Shown here in pieces: positions 9,219-17,644 of a stretch of 27,910 nt of DNA (within the stretch, counting starts at the first letter, position 1; each line of letters begins with the position of its first letter). Origin of the DNA: a virus; the IMG/VR virus record IMGVR_UViG_3300047174_000305, positions 1-27,910 of that record; one strand, given 5' to 3'. The translations under genes were made by a program, and so were the position numbers. Below the pieces are notes generated by a model. It worked only from the letters and a program-made list of their open reading frames with translations. It had not been told where the DNA came from and made no database searches.

Positions 9219-9587
9219 CTAGGAACTCACTGAAAAGGTCAAAACCTGTGTTGTCCCGGCAGTCGAATCCACATAACGGATGCCCACGTAAACACTGCCA
9301 TCCGGCACGCTACGCACATCGATCACTGGTTCTGGCAGCCGGGAAACCGCGGCCTCCATGAATATCTGGCTCCGAATTTTTGCTCGGATCACCGCCACGT
9401 TGCACGGCATGCCCACAAACTGCGCCAGCCCCGCGCCGTACTCCGGATGCCAGATATAATCGCCAGGATTCGTCAGCAACCGTCGCAACACCCGCTGCTG
9501 TCCCAGCGCCGTGCCACTGGCCAATGCCAAGTCGCCGCTGTTGCCAGGCAGCAGATCCTGCCCCCACAGCAAAGCCAAATCCTGCAT
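9219..9587 (-). CDS. gp25/gpW-like baseplate wedge (lysozyme-fold) protein
   Basis: A 122-aa protein. ATG 9587 is chosen because AAGGAG lies 7 nt upstream; a TTG at 9602 overlaps the gpV stop but has no better site. The family signature is clear: QDLALLWGQDL...SGDLALASGTALGQQRVLRRLLTNPGDYIWHPEYGAGL, followed by a C-terminal half with EPVIDVRSV. gp25-like proteins are conserved wedge subunits that nucleate sheath assembly and help trigger contraction. The gene sits between spike and gpJ as in P2-like baseplates. Confidence 0.92.
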   Translation of the reverse strand: MQDLALLWGQDLLPGNSGDLALASGTALGQQRVLRRLLTNPGDYIWHPEYGAGLAQFVGMPCNVAVIRAKIRSQIFMEAAVSRLPEPVIDVRSVPDGSVYVGIRYVDSTAGTTQVLTFSVSS

Positions 9588-9598
9588 CGGGCTCTCCT

Positions 9599-10123
9599 TC
9601 AATCCGTTGGTTGCGGCCCCGCATTCGTCGGTGGGTGCACATGGGCATTGTAGTGGCCGCGTAGCGCCGACATCGCGCCATGCTTGTCGTACACATCACC
9701 ACTCACGTGCAGGTCGCCCGTATGATTCCACCTCGCGGCAGAACTCTCGATCGAACCATCGTTATGCAGCTTAAGAAAGCTACCAGCCTTGTGAACCAGC
9801 CAGAACTCTCCAACCGGCGCCTGTGGTGGCGCCGCAACATTCGACCAAAGCCGAGCCAGAATAATCCCATGCTCGGCATCGCCCTCCTGCCATATCACCA
9901 GCACCTGATCGCCCGGTGCTGGCAAACACACCAGTCCCCATCCCGCACCCACCCAGGCCGATGCGATTGGCAACCAACCCGAAAGAACCGACTCCGGCTG
10001 TATAGTCACCCGCGCCGTGAACGTGGCGGGGTCCACCGAGGAGATTATGCCCAGGCGCGGCTGCGCCCAACTCTGGTCGATCTGCGCTGCGTGACCCTTC
10101 ATGTAGTTCAGAAAGCTGTCCAT
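9599..10123 (-). CDS. gpV-like baseplate spike / puncturing protein
   Basis: A 174-aa protein. ATG 10123 overlaps the end of the hub gene by 16 nt and gives a start MDSFLNYMKGHAAQIDQSWAQ. An N-terminal OB-fold region (RLGIISSVDPATFTARVTIQPE...GWLPIASAWVGAG.G....PAPGDQVLVIWQEGD) is followed by a beta-rich C-terminal needle containing HNDGSIES and a terminal HYNAHVHPP motif. The His-x-His arrangement is typical of metal-stabilised spike tips in this family. It closes the central hub and pierces the outer membrane on contraction. Confidence 0.9.
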   Translation of the reverse strand: MDSFLNYMKGHAAQIDQSWAQPRLGIISSVDPATFTARVTIQPESVLSGWLPIASAWVGAGWGLVCLPAPGDQVLVIWQEGDAEHGIILARLWSNVAAPPQAPVGEFWLVHKAGSFLKLHNDGSIESSAARWNHTGDLHVSGDVYDKHGAMSALRGHYNAHVHPPTNAGPQPTD

Positions 10124-11118
10124 ACCGGCATCCTCGCTTCCAAAACCTGCACGAACCCCTGCTGAAAATCGATCCGGCGGTCCACCTCCGTAATCGTCCA
10201 AAGCCCGTCGAAATCGGTTCCCGTGTTCATCAGGGTCAGCAGATCTCGCGGCTTCGTCGTCACGTCGCCCGGCATTTCGATACTGATCGAACGTTCGTGC
10301 TGCGACATCTGGGTCAGCAGCCGCTGCGCCATCGTTTGCGCGGCTTGGTTAGTCAAGTTGGGCCGCACCACCACATACGAACCCATATTGCCGCTACCGG
10401 TCGCAGACGTCACAGTCTGAACTACGGCCTTCTGACCCCGGCAGTCCCAACTCTTCACGCTCACTTCCAGCCCGCCACTCAAGGTCAGCAACCGCCGCAA
10501 GCGCATTGCCATGCAGTCGCTGGGCCCCAACAACAGATTATTGCCGGCCTGGTTGGGCGGCGCGAAATTCAGCACCTGCCCATCCACCCACACGTCAAAG
10601 CCTTCCCCTTCCGCCAACCTGATCAACAGATCCCACTCGGTAGTCGACCGCGCATGCTGATCCAACGTCAGCCGTGAATGCCCACTTTGGTAGTTTCGGC
10701 CAACAAGATTCGTCGTCGCTGTCACCGCCGCCTGCAACCCATGCCGCGCCGCCAGCGCCGTCGCAATATCGCTCGCGGTCTGGTTTTCAAAGCTCTCCCG
10801 AGTCCGCGCGGCGATAAAACGCGAGGTCAAATCCCGCCCGTCCAGCCGAACAAGCCCACGGCCAATATCCACGTCCAGCCGATCCACGGCCCCGTAAATA
10901 AGACTCGCCCATCCACCCGCGAGCCCAACCCTGATCTCGACCAGGAAAGTATCGCCCACCCAGAATTCGTATCCGCAGCTATCCAGCGCTACACTCAAAC
11001 AGAACCGGCTCGCCGCGAGATGATTGTTCGCATTTATTTCGACGTTAATAACGCCAGGCAACATTTGCCCATTCACCAGAACCAGAACCTCCGGCGCGCG
11101 TGCGTTACTGGATGCCAA
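10108..11118 (-). CDS. gpD-like baseplate hub (late control D type) protein
   Basis: A 336-aa protein with a TTG start at 11118, preceded by GGAGG 5 nt upstream and overlapping the LysM-type gene by 14 nt. Recognisable hub features are an N-terminal beta-barrel with WVGDTFLVEIRVG, then VRLDGRDLTSRFIAARTRESFENQTASDIATALAARHGL at about 91-130, and a second barrel near the C-terminus with MPGDVTTKPRDLLTLMNTGTDFDGLWTITEVDRRID. These correspond to the gpD/gp27-type hub on which the gpV-like spike is mounted. The length is ordinary for the family. Confidence 0.9.
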   Translation of the reverse strand: MASSNARAPEVLVLVNGQMLPGVINVEINANNHLAASRFCLSVALDSCGYEFWVGDTFLVEIRVGLAGGWASLIYGAVDRLDVDIGRGLVRLDGRDLTSRFIAARTRESFENQTASDIATALAARHGLQAAVTATTNLVGRNYQSGHSRLTLDQHARSTTEWDLLIRLAEGEGFDVWVDGQVLNFAPPNQAGNNLLLGPSDCMAMRLRRLLTLSGGLEVSVKSWDCRGQKAVVQTVTSATGSGNMGSYVVVRPNLTNQAAQTMAQRLLTQMSQHERSISIEMPGDVTTKPRDLLTLMNTGTDFDGLWTITEVDRRIDFQQGFVQVLEARMPVWTAF

Positions 11119-11290
11119 CTCCGCCTCCCGCGGACGGATCCGGATCAGGCAGCAACAATACCGTCAGCCCCGTCAGCCACGGATCGGATATCCCATGCAA
11201 GGCGGCAATCCGGTTCCATTGCGTCGCATCACCCAAATAGGTGGCAGCAACATCGAACAACGTCACACCGGTCACACTAACGGTTCGCAT
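11105..11290 (-). CDS. Small LysM-like tail protein (gpX type)
   Basis: A 61-aa protein. ATG 11290 overlaps the preceding stop by one base (TGATG). The sequence MRTVSVTGVTLFDVAATYLGD..QWNRIAALHGISDPWL....VLLLPDP has the LysM-like pattern of P2 gpX: a start strand, a helix with AATYLGD, and a second helix before the closing strand. Such proteins sit at the tube/hub interface. The C-terminal tail is short and Gly-rich. The gene overlaps the gpD-like gene by 14 nt. Confidence 0.83.
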   Translation of the reverse strand: MRTVSVTGVTLFDVAATYLGDATQWNRIAALHGISDPWLTGLTVLLLPDPDPSAGGGVGIQ

Positions 11291-11970
11291 CAGCCGAGTA
11301 TCCCCTGCAAATTGACCATTGACCGATCGACAAATCCCTGAACCTGGCAAAACTGCGCAAGGTTGCCGGAGGCGATCACCAAGCTCGGCACATCGCCCGC
11401 GTCCAGACCCTGCTCCGCGGCGCCGATGCCCTGCGAAATTGCAGTCTGCACTCCGCTCAGTCCGGACAGCATCGCCGGAATGCCGCGCGCACCTGGCGAA
11501 AGCGCGCCGGGCAGGCCCGCCGTACCCAGAAGGCTCCCAGTATCCACAAACCTAGCGGCCACGCCGAGATCGGCGACGATGTCATCCGCCACTGAGGCTA
11601 CGGTCACGGTCACGGCTTGTGCCAGATCAATCAGGACCGTGCATTCGATCTCGTAGGTGATCCACCACGGACTGCAAAACTCCATATCCAGCCTTGAAAT
11701 GACAACATCATAACAATAGCTGTCCCACGCTAGCGACAGCACGTTGCCCGTCGCCCGCATCGCATCCAGCGTTCGTGCGCGATCCCCTGCCGCTGAACCG
11801 GTCAATACGCCGCGCCATCCCAAGGCCGCATCATCGCGACCCATCGTGTCAATCACCCTGGCGCCGCCTAGGAGTTTATGAACAGCCGCTCGTTGCGCGC
11901 CTCCAAAAGTAATCGACGCCGGTACCTCGAAACCGTCGAGTTGAATGTCGCCCAGGGTCAACAATGCCAT
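11290..11970 (-). CDS. Baseplate hub-associated / tail assembly protein
   Basis: A 226-aa protein starting at ATG 11970, in a TGATG overlap with the tape-measure stop. The first ~120 residues (LTLGDIQLDGFEVPASITFGG..., GWRGVLTGSAAGDRARTLDAMRATGN, YDVVISRLDMEF...ITYEIECTVLID) resemble the N-terminal domain of phage proteins encoded just after the tape measure, often called DNA-circulation or baseplate-associated proteins, which bind the tube/hub junction. The C-terminal half is Ala/Gly-rich with no recognised motif. The assignment rests on position and this N-terminal pattern. Confidence 0.68.
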   Translation of the reverse strand: MALLTLGDIQLDGFEVPASITFGGAQRAAVHKLLGGARVIDTMGRDDAALGWRGVLTGSAAGDRARTLDAMRATGNVLSLAWDSYCYDVVISRLDMEFCSPWWITYEIECTVLIDLAQAVTVTVASVADDIVADLGVAARFVDTGSLLGTAGLPGALSPGARGIPAMLSGLSGVQTAISQGIGAAEQGLDAGDVPSLVIASGNLAQFCQVQGFVDRSMVNLQGILG

Positions 11971-13142
11971 CAGTTCCCCACCGTCGGTCCGGGCAATACC
12001 CGCCCACGCCGTCCATCAAAGCCCGTGGGCCCAGCCGGCGCCCGCCCCGCGCCATCGGCCAGGTACCGCGCCATCCATCGCCCCACCAACATGCCGTCCA
12101 GGAAAACATCTCCCTCTGTCGGCCCTTGGGACTGGGCACCCGACTGCGGCGGCACCGGCGCGGGAGCCCTGTTTCCCGCGCCCTCCCGCCCATCCGGCGC
12201 GCCGCCAACTAGACCAGGCGGCCCAGCCGTCACCGCGGCCGCCGAACCAAAATTGAATGGCGGCCTCCGCTCACTTGCGCCATCATCGTTCCGCAGTGGC
12301 GGCGGCGACGAACGAACCGCAGGCCCCGGCGCCGAACCGCGACCATCCGGCACCTGTAACGGCAGCGTCGTCAGCGGCACGTCCGAAACCGCCCTTGCCT
12401 CCGCTCGAAAAACCGGAACATTTTGAGGCGCTTGCGGAACGCCCCGATCCGCCGCCGCCCGGACCAAGGCCTCAGGCTGCATCACGGGTGCGGCCACCCG
12501 AGACGGCGCAACCTCCATCTTGGCCATAGACACCGGCGCGGCCATAACCACGGGCACAATAGCCTGCTGCGCCGGAGGCCCCGCAGATGGCACGGTTGCA
12601 CCTGCCCGCCCCGCAGAAGCTGCCAACCTGGCCACAGGGCGTACTGAGACCTGCGTTACAGGAGCCGCCGCTAAACTCGACGCCACGTCTCGTTCGGCCG
12701 CCCTAGGTGCCAAGGCAGGCGCACTGGTCGATGCAGCAGGCCTTCCCGCCACCGCACTAGTCTCACGCGCCACCAACACCGCCGGCGCCACAACCGGCGC
12801 CGCAGCTTCCATCACCCGCGGAAGTGCCACGCTCTCCGCAGCCCGGCCGCTCATCCGCTGCGACGCCGGCGCCACCTCGGCGACATGCGCACCAAGCCGA
12901 GCATCGGCTTGCACTACATCAACCGCGCGCTCCGCCGGCCGCACTTCCGCCTTCGCTGTTGCTTGCACCCGCGGGTACGGCGCGACTGTCCCAACCGCCG
13001 CTCGCCGCAACTGCTGCACCGTCACCCCGCCCCGAGCAAGCGCCGTCTCGAACTGCGCCATATCCCGCCGCGCGCGTTCGATGCCCTCGGAAACGCCATC
13101 GCTGAGCGCCAGCGTCACGCCAATCTCATAAGCCTCGCTCAC
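11970..13142 (-). CDS. Short Pro/Ala-rich tape-measure-position protein
   Basis: A 390-aa protein with a GTG start at 13142 and GGGGAGG 7 nt upstream; it overlaps the preceding gene by 17 nt. The N-terminus YEIGVTLALSDGVSEGIERARRDMAQFE is a typical tape-measure opening. The C-terminus (DVFLDGMLVGRWMARYLADGAGR...GFDGRRGRVLPG) looks conserved. Between about 55 and 320 the sequence is low-complexity Pro/Ala/Val with little regular helix and no transmembrane stretch, peptidase or lysozyme domain. Tape measures set tail length; at about 1.5 angstrom per residue, 390 residues would give only a very short tail if helical. The gene's place between tail chaperone and baseplate supports the call. Confidence 0.65.
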   Translation of the reverse strand: MSEAYEIGVTLALSDGVSEGIERARRDMAQFETALARGGVTVQQLRRAAVGTVAPYPRVQATAKAEVRPAERAVDVVQADARLGAHVAEVAPASQRMSGRAAESVALPRVMEAAAPVVAPAVLVARETSAVAGRPAASTSAPALAPRAAERDVASSLAAAPVTQVSVRPVARLAASAGRAGATVPSAGPPAQQAIVPVVMAAPVSMAKMEVAPSRVAAPVMQPEALVRAAADRGVPQAPQNVPVFRAEARAVSDVPLTTLPLQVPDGRGSAPGPAVRSSPPPLRNDDGASERRPPFNFGSAAAVTAGPPGLVGGAPDGREGAGNRAPAPVPPQSGAQSQGPTEGDVFLDGMLVGRWMARYLADGAGRAPAGPTGFDGRRGRVLPGPTVGN

Positions 13143-13401
13143 CGCAACGCCTCCCCAGCCGGCGTGTCAATTCACCCAGCACATCATCCACCGCCGCGCG
13201 CGCCGCATTCTCCATCGGCGCAGTCGGCGCGTGGCCAACGCTACCCACCTCAGCCGCCACCACGTCATCGGCAACACTGCTGATGCGAACGATGCCGTCG
13301 CCGGAACTCACGCTCACAGCGCCGCTGAACCCGCGCTCCGTCAGGCCAGCACTCACCCTCTCCGCCAGCCGCGTTCGTGCGGCCCGCAGAGCCTGCTTCA
13401 C
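13126..13401 (-). CDS. Small phage tail-region protein, function unknown
   Basis: A 91-aa protein. I choose GTG at 13401, which overlaps the TGA of the frameshifted chaperone product as GTGA and has GGAAG about 6 nt upstream. The frame is open to another GTG at 13470, but that version would overlap the chaperone extension heavily. The N-terminal half is basic and helical (KQALRAARTRLAERVSAGL); the middle is beta-type (FSGAVSVSSGDGIVRISS); the C-terminus is helical and ends in Arg. No motif is recognised. Its position suggests a tail assembly factor. Confidence 0.7.
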   Translation of the reverse strand: MKQALRAARTRLAERVSAGLTERGFSGAVSVSSGDGIVRISSVADDVVAAEVGSVGHAPTAPMENAARAAVDDVLGELTRRLGRRCGERGL

Positions 13402-13909
13402 GGCTTCTTCCAACGCTGAGCGCTCCAGTCGTAATCGAACCCGTCGAACCGACCCATCACTACAACCCACGCCAACCGTTCATCGGCCGGCAGGCTGAAC
13501 GCCACGTCGAACGGCACCCCGTTCCTGACCAGGTACAAACAGTCCACCAGATCGGGGTGCCCACTCAGTTTCCCTGGGCGGCACTCCCCAAAGATACTGT
13601 GTCAGCCTCAGACAATGCACTCGCCACCGCAGAAATCCCGGCATCGCCCAGCCGCGCCACCAGCCCCTCCACCTGCCCCTCGGTCACCGGTGCCGGCACC
13701 GGAACCGTATCAATCGCCACCACACAGGCCGCCAGCATCGCCATCCCAAGATACGCGTTGTTTTGCGAAAGAACCGGCCCAATCGCCTTGAACAACCGCA
13801 GCCGATCCAGCGCGGTCATGCGCCGCAACACCAATTCGCGCCCCTCACCATCGCGCACCACCAGAGGCGCGTTCGCCGCCGCAACAATCTGCGCGCTAGG
13901 CGACGCCAT
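13398..13909 (-). CDS. Tail assembly chaperone, long form by -1 frameshift
   Basis: The zero-frame product is 114 aa (13909 to 13565), starting at ATG 13909 in a TGATG overlap with the tube gene. Its last sense codons are CAG GGA AAC before TGA. The heptamer GGGAAAC (13574-13568) is in the correct X XXY YYZ phase. A -1 shift there reads through 56 further codons to a TGA at 13398, giving about 170 aa. The extension (LSGHPDLVDCLYLVRNGVPF...DERLAWVVVMG...FDYDWSAQRW) looks like real coding sequence. Two-product chaperones made this way are a hallmark of the gene between tube and tape measure. The next gene overlaps the extended stop as GTGA, which supports translation of the extension. Confidence 0.85.
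13568..13574 (-). promoter_or_regulatory. -1 ribosomal frameshift slippery heptamer GGGAAAC
   Basis: In the minus-strand message the sequence is G GGA AAC, in phase with the zero frame and directly followed by the TGA stop. It permits tandem slippage to GGG AAA and entry into the extension frame. The same type of slippery site drives gpG/gpGT and gpE/gpE+E' production in lambda-like and P2-like tails. Confidence 0.82.
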
Positions 13910-14337
13910 CAAAGGCGCTGCCGCTGCGTCGCAAAGAACTCAAGCTTCTGCTTCACCGTGGAATCGCCCTTCCAGCTCCCCGCGTTCACCAGCTTGAAAA
14001 CCGCCCCGCTATATTGATAGGTCGAGGTGGATCCATCGACTTCCGTGACGTACTGGTACACGGTCCCCGCCGGCAAAGATCCCTGCGTCAGGAATATCTG
14101 TTCCGACGCAGCGATAAAATCGTCCACCGCGCTGGTGCCGCGTTCCACCTCGAAAGTACCCTCCCAGCCCTTCGGTAATTCCGCGCCCATCGGCACCCCG
14201 TCCAGCCGGTCCAACCGCACGGATTGCGTCATCTGCCGGCTCTCGAACCCGGTCACATACGTCAGGTCAACACGCCCTTGCGGCCCCATCACCACCAACT
14301 GGCAATCGCGCCCGATCGAAAACGAATTGATCGGCAT
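13909..14337 (-). CDS. Tail tube protein
   Basis: A 142-aa protein. ATG 14337 (MPINSFSIGRDCQLVV) is preferred over an upstream in-frame start at 14361; a GGGAGAG site lies about 8 nt before it. Residues such as GRVDLTYVTGFESRQMTQSVRLDRLDG and WEGTFEVERGTSAVDDFIAA fit the beta-barrel tube subunits of contractile tails. It follows the sheath gene directly and is coupled to the chaperone gene by TGATG. The product would polymerise into the inner tube. Confidence 0.88.
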   Translation of the reverse strand: MPINSFSIGRDCQLVVMGPQGRVDLTYVTGFESRQMTQSVRLDRLDGVPMGAELPKGWEGTFEVERGTSAVDDFIAASEQIFLTQGSLPAGTVYQYVTEVDGSTSTYQYSGAVFKLVNAGSWKGDSTVKQKLEFFATQRQRL

Positions 14338-14416
14338 AGTGTGCTCTCTCCCCAACCCCAAAACTTACAATGGTCTAGTCAATCCAGCCGAGATAACCCG
14401 CAGGAAAGATAGCCGG

Positions 14417-15988
14417 CTAAGCGGCCCCGGATGGCAGGATCTGCCGCTGGATCGCCACCGTCTGGCCGCCCTCCACATTCACCACGAATTTCTCGTTGAT
14501 GCTCTGGAACTGCACCTGCGCATCGCTCTGAACAAACCCCAGGCTAGTCCGGCTCTGCGGGTTGTTGCTCAGGTCACAAATCACGCTGAACGGCAGACTG
14601 CCATCCACGCTTCCCAAAATGCCCTGCGCATAAAGGTTCTGCATGAAGCTCAGCTGCGTCGACCGTATACGCTGGAACAAACCCGCGTTGATCACCTGGC
14701 CTACAAACTGTCCCATGCCGGCCGCCAGCGTCGCCGCCACGTAGTTCGTCAAGCGCGTGTAATTGTCCCCATTCGCCGCCACGTTGGAGGACGAATTATG
14801 CCCGCATCGCACTCCCCAATACGCCCCGCCAGGTTGCGGATTGGCAATCACGTCAATCCCGTTCTCAAACAACAACGCCAATTCGGCGTCGCTATAGGTC
14901 GACGTCTGGCCACTCCCCGGCAAGCCAGATCTCTGGGTTCCGATCACACTATAAAGCGGCTTGTTTAGGCTCGATTGTTCAGGGGACAGGTTTGCCAACC
15001 GCCCAGCCACAAAGCCCTGCGGTGATACCAGCCGCGTCAACCCATTCGTCTGGTCGTTCCAGAACACCCAGTCACCGAAAATCAGCTTGGCCGCGTACGA
15101 ATCCAAACCAACCTGCTGTTTCAAGGAAATCGCCGACATGATATCCTGGCCAAGCGGGCCTGTGAGGATCATATAGACACCTTCCGACAACCCGAATGCC
15201 GCCTCGGTCGTCCATTGGGTCGCATCATCCACATCCGCCAACACGCCGATGCCACAGCCTTGCGAGCGCAGCGCATACATCCCGCTCCTCGGCAAGCTGT
15301 CCAACCCCACGATCATCGCGGTCGAAACTCCGGTCGCACCATCGCTCCCACCGGCAAGCCCCTGCGGCCCGAACACCGCCGGCGCGCCAGACGTCACCGT
15401 CCCCAGCGACGCCACTACAATTTGCGAAGGTCCACGCAACGGCCCATTTCCCAGGTTGATCGCATTCACCAGATTCTGCCAGAATGCGGCTGGGGTCGGC
15501 GCTGCAATACTGGCATATTGTTCCGGCGCCAAACCCGGCATCGCAACCGTCAACGTCCAGTGCCCAGGCTTCGGCGCTGCAGACAGCTGCACGCTCACCA
15601 CGTTGCCCAGCGAGCCCGTATAGCGCGCGCTCAACAGCGCCGCGAACGCGCCGGCCGTCGCACCTATGCCATAGCTCGCCGCAGCGTCGGTTCCATCGCT
15701 CACCCGAACACAACGAAAATCCGCAGCCCCCTGCTGCACGGCGGCCGCCACCGCCGTTCCCATATCGTACTGTCGCACCACCACCGGCCCGAACGCCGCG
15801 GCGTAATCCGCCATCGTCCCGATCGCCACCGGCTCGTTGATCGGCCCCCAGGAAGCCGTGCCCACAACACCAATAACGTTGGTAGGAACGCCATTCAGAA
15901 CCAGGTTCTGCGGCGAAACGATCTGCACATAAAGATCAGGCACCACGAGCGACGTGGTATTCAGCGCGCCCTGTTGATAAATCGGCAT
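14417..15988 (-). CDS. Contractile tail sheath protein
   Basis: A 523-aa protein starting at ATG 15988, two bases after the stop of the 54-aa gene, with AAGGAAGG upstream; the frame is open to 16246 but that part overlaps two real genes. Sheath features include the N-terminal PDLYVQIVSPQNLVLNGVPTNVIGVVGTASWGP, and near the C-terminus YWGVRCGHNSSSN, YTRLTNYVAATLAAGMGQFVGQ and the final VNVEGGQTVAIQRQI strand, which in sheath proteins takes part in inter-subunit handshake connections. It establishes a myovirus-type tail. Confidence 0.93.
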   Translation of the reverse strand: MPIYQQGALNTTSLVVPDLYVQIVSPQNLVLNGVPTNVIGVVGTASWGPINEPVAIGTMADYAAAFGPVVVRQYDMGTAVAAAVQQGAADFRCVRVSDGTDAAASYGIGATAGAFAALLSARYTGSLGNVVSVQLSAAPKPGHWTLTVAMPGLAPEQYASIAAPTPAAFWQNLVNAINLGNGPLRGPSQIVVASLGTVTSGAPAVFGPQGLAGGSDGATGVSTAMIVGLDSLPRSGMYALRSQGCGIGVLADVDDATQWTTEAAFGLSEGVYMILTGPLGQDIMSAISLKQQVGLDSYAAKLIFGDWVFWNDQTNGLTRLVSPQGFVAGRLANLSPEQSSLNKPLYSVIGTQRSGLPGSGQTSTYSDAELALLFENGIDVIANPQPGGAYWGVRCGHNSSSNVAANGDNYTRLTNYVAATLAAGMGQFVGQVINAGLFQRIRSTQLSFMQNLYAQGILGSVDGSLPFSVICDLSNNPQSRTSLGFVQSDAQVQFQSINEKFVVNVEGGQTVAIQRQILPSGAA

Positions 15989-15990
15989 CC

Positions 15991-16155
15991 TTAGCCTTCC
16001 TTTCGTGTGTCTGTCATCGCCGTACGCACCGTCACCCGCACCACACTCCGCCGGTGCGCGCTGGCACCAATGGTCTGCGCCGTGCGGGCATCGGCGATTA
16101 CATCTCCCACCCGGTAGGCCTCGAACGGCCGAACCACCACAAGCACGATCGCCAT
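15991..16155 (-). CDS. 54-aa phage protein between neck genes and sheath
   Basis: A short gene with ATG 16155, AAGGA 8 nt upstream, 11 nt after the preceding stop and 2 nt before the sheath start. The product begins MAIVLVVVRPFEAYRVGDVI and ends in a basic tail (RRSVVRVTVRTA...RKEG). The FEAYRVGDVIAD part is plausibly a small beta fold. No family is recognised. Its tight spacing and good ribosome site make it a likely real gene, perhaps a neck or tail-completion protein. Confidence 0.68.
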   Translation of the reverse strand: MAIVLVVVRPFEAYRVGDVIADARTAQTIGASAHRRSVVRVTVRTAMTDTRKEG

Positions 16156-16166
16156 GTCGGCTTCCT

Positions 16167-16976
16167 TCATCCGTAAATGTCGCTGCCTGCCACATGCAGG
16201 TCACCAAACAACAAGCTAGGCACGCCCTGATGCACGGTCGTCGCATAATCCACGTCGTAGATCAGGTCGCGCCGATAAAGCTGAGCATCCTGCGCTTCAT
16301 CGAAGCTGCTCGTGGCGCGATACCGCACACGCCCGCCGGTCCCGTCGGCAAGGGTCAAAAACCCCGTCGCCGCGAAGGCTGCACTCAGCTCCGAACACAC
16401 CACGTCCCGCGTCGCCGGGTCCGGGCACCAAGCAGAAATACGAAACCCTTGTTCCTGCCTTCCCCATTCAGTTACCGTAGCGCCGTCGGCTCCAGTTCGG
16501 CCGATCAACCGAATGGCCCCCGGAACGGTTAACGTGGCCCCAGAAAGCCAGCACGTGCGCCCGGCCCGAATGTCCTGCGCCAGCACCGCCGCCACCAGCG
16601 CCGGCGTATCGCCCGCCTGCAAGCGGTAGGCGGAAACCACCCCGTCCACCAAAATGCCAGCCAAAAGCCCGGCACCGCCCGTTCCACCAAAGCTAACCGA
16701 CGTGCCGGACACCTCAACCGTCAGGCTCGCCACCCCCGGCGTCGTATAAACCACCGGCCCCCAACGCGTCGTATTGCGCGTCGCACCTGGCACCGCAAAC
16801 ACACTCACATTTGCGATCCCAGCCGCCAAATCCAGGTCGAGCGCCCCCGTCAGGGGCCACCCCCGATACACCCGCATAGGCTTGCCAGTCAGGCTCGGCC
16901 CATTGCCGCCCTGCGGATAAGCCACCGTCATCACCAACGCAGCCAACGCGGTTTCCACATCGGACAAATCTGCCAA
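16167..16976 (-). CDS. Phage tail-completion / neck region protein
   Basis: A 269-aa protein with a TTG start at 16976, preceded by AGGAGGG about 9 nt upstream. The opening (ADLSDVETALAALVMTVAYPQG) and PMRVYRGWPLTGALDLDLAAG...VSVFAVPGATRNTTRW resemble proteins found before the sheath gene in alphaproteobacterial myophages. The middle carries beta-rich sequence with TVTEWGRQEQGFRISAWCPDP and the C-terminus is RYRATSSFDEAQDAQLYRRDLIYDVDY, reminiscent of tail terminators. A tail terminator role is a reasonable inference but not proven. Confidence 0.62.
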   Translation of the reverse strand: MADLSDVETALAALVMTVAYPQGGNGPSLTGKPMRVYRGWPLTGALDLDLAAGIANVSVFAVPGATRNTTRWGPVVYTTPGVASLTVEVSGTSVSFGGTGGAGLLAGILVDGVVSAYRLQAGDTPALVAAVLAQDIRAGRTCWLSGATLTVPGAIRLIGRTGADGATVTEWGRQEQGFRISAWCPDPATRDVVCSELSAAFAATGFLTLADGTGGRVRYRATSSFDEAQDAQLYRRDLIYDVDYATTVHQGVPSLLFGDLHVAGSDIYG

Positions 16977-17029
16977 AACAGTCTACCCTCCTGCCAACTC
17001 CAGCCTGGCCAACCTGAAAACAAACCCGT

Positions 17030-17644
17030 TCACATACCAACCTGCCGCACCAGCAACCGCCAACCCAACGCACCCTGTTCCGCGCTACTCACCGCGTACA
17101 CGCCGCCAAGATCATCATTCACCACATCACCCACCTGCGGCGTCGCAATCACGCCCGGCAGCAACAAGGTCCAGTTGCCAAAACGTGCTTTCCCCGGTTC
17201 ACCCGGATTTCCATGGCCGCCACTCTCCAACAAACTCGCAGGCCACTGCGTGATCACCACCGCACCCGGCTCGGCAAAGAAACCGCTGTAGCCCGACTGC
17301 GCCGCCGGTAACGGCCGCACGATCGAAATCGTCCGGTTCGTCAGAACGCACTCCACCGGCAAACCGGGCAGCTGACAGGCAACAAAGAAAGTGTTCTCCA
17401 AACCGACAAGGTAATCCCCCGCCCGACTGTACGAAGCATCATAGATTCCGCGCCACAACGCCTGCCCGTAGCTCACCGCGCCACCATTCGGCAGAAATAC
17501 AGCCGGAAGCTCGATCATCTTGTTGCGTGCGCTCAACGGCGCCACGATTCCCCTGGGACGAAACAAACCTGCCGCCACGCCGGATCGCCGCGCCGCCACG
17601 CCCATCCCCTTACTAATCCGGTCCTGCAACGTTCTCGCGTCCAT
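17030..17644 (-). CDS. Phage neck/connector region protein, function unknown
   Basis: A 204-aa protein. ATG 17644 overlaps the preceding stop as TGATG and is preferred to the open frame reaching 17710. It begins MDARTLQDRISKGMGVAARR and contains YGQALWRGIYDASYSRAGDYLVGLENTFFVACQ and ECVLTNRTISIVRP. The C-terminus (VGDVVNDDLGGVYAVSSAEQGALGWRLLVRQ) resembles short beta-barrel head-closure or tail-attachment proteins. The exact role is unclear; position between adaptor and tail-completion protein suggests head-tail joining. Confidence 0.65.
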   Translation of the reverse strand: MDARTLQDRISKGMGVAARRSGVAAGLFRPRGIVAPLSARNKMIELPAVFLPNGGAVSYGQALWRGIYDASYSRAGDYLVGLENTFFVACQLPGLPVECVLTNRTISIVRPLPAAQSGYSGFFAEPGAVVITQWPASLLESGGHGNPGEPGKARFGNWTLLLPGVIATPQVGDVVNDDLGGVYAVSSAEQGALGWRLLVRQVGM

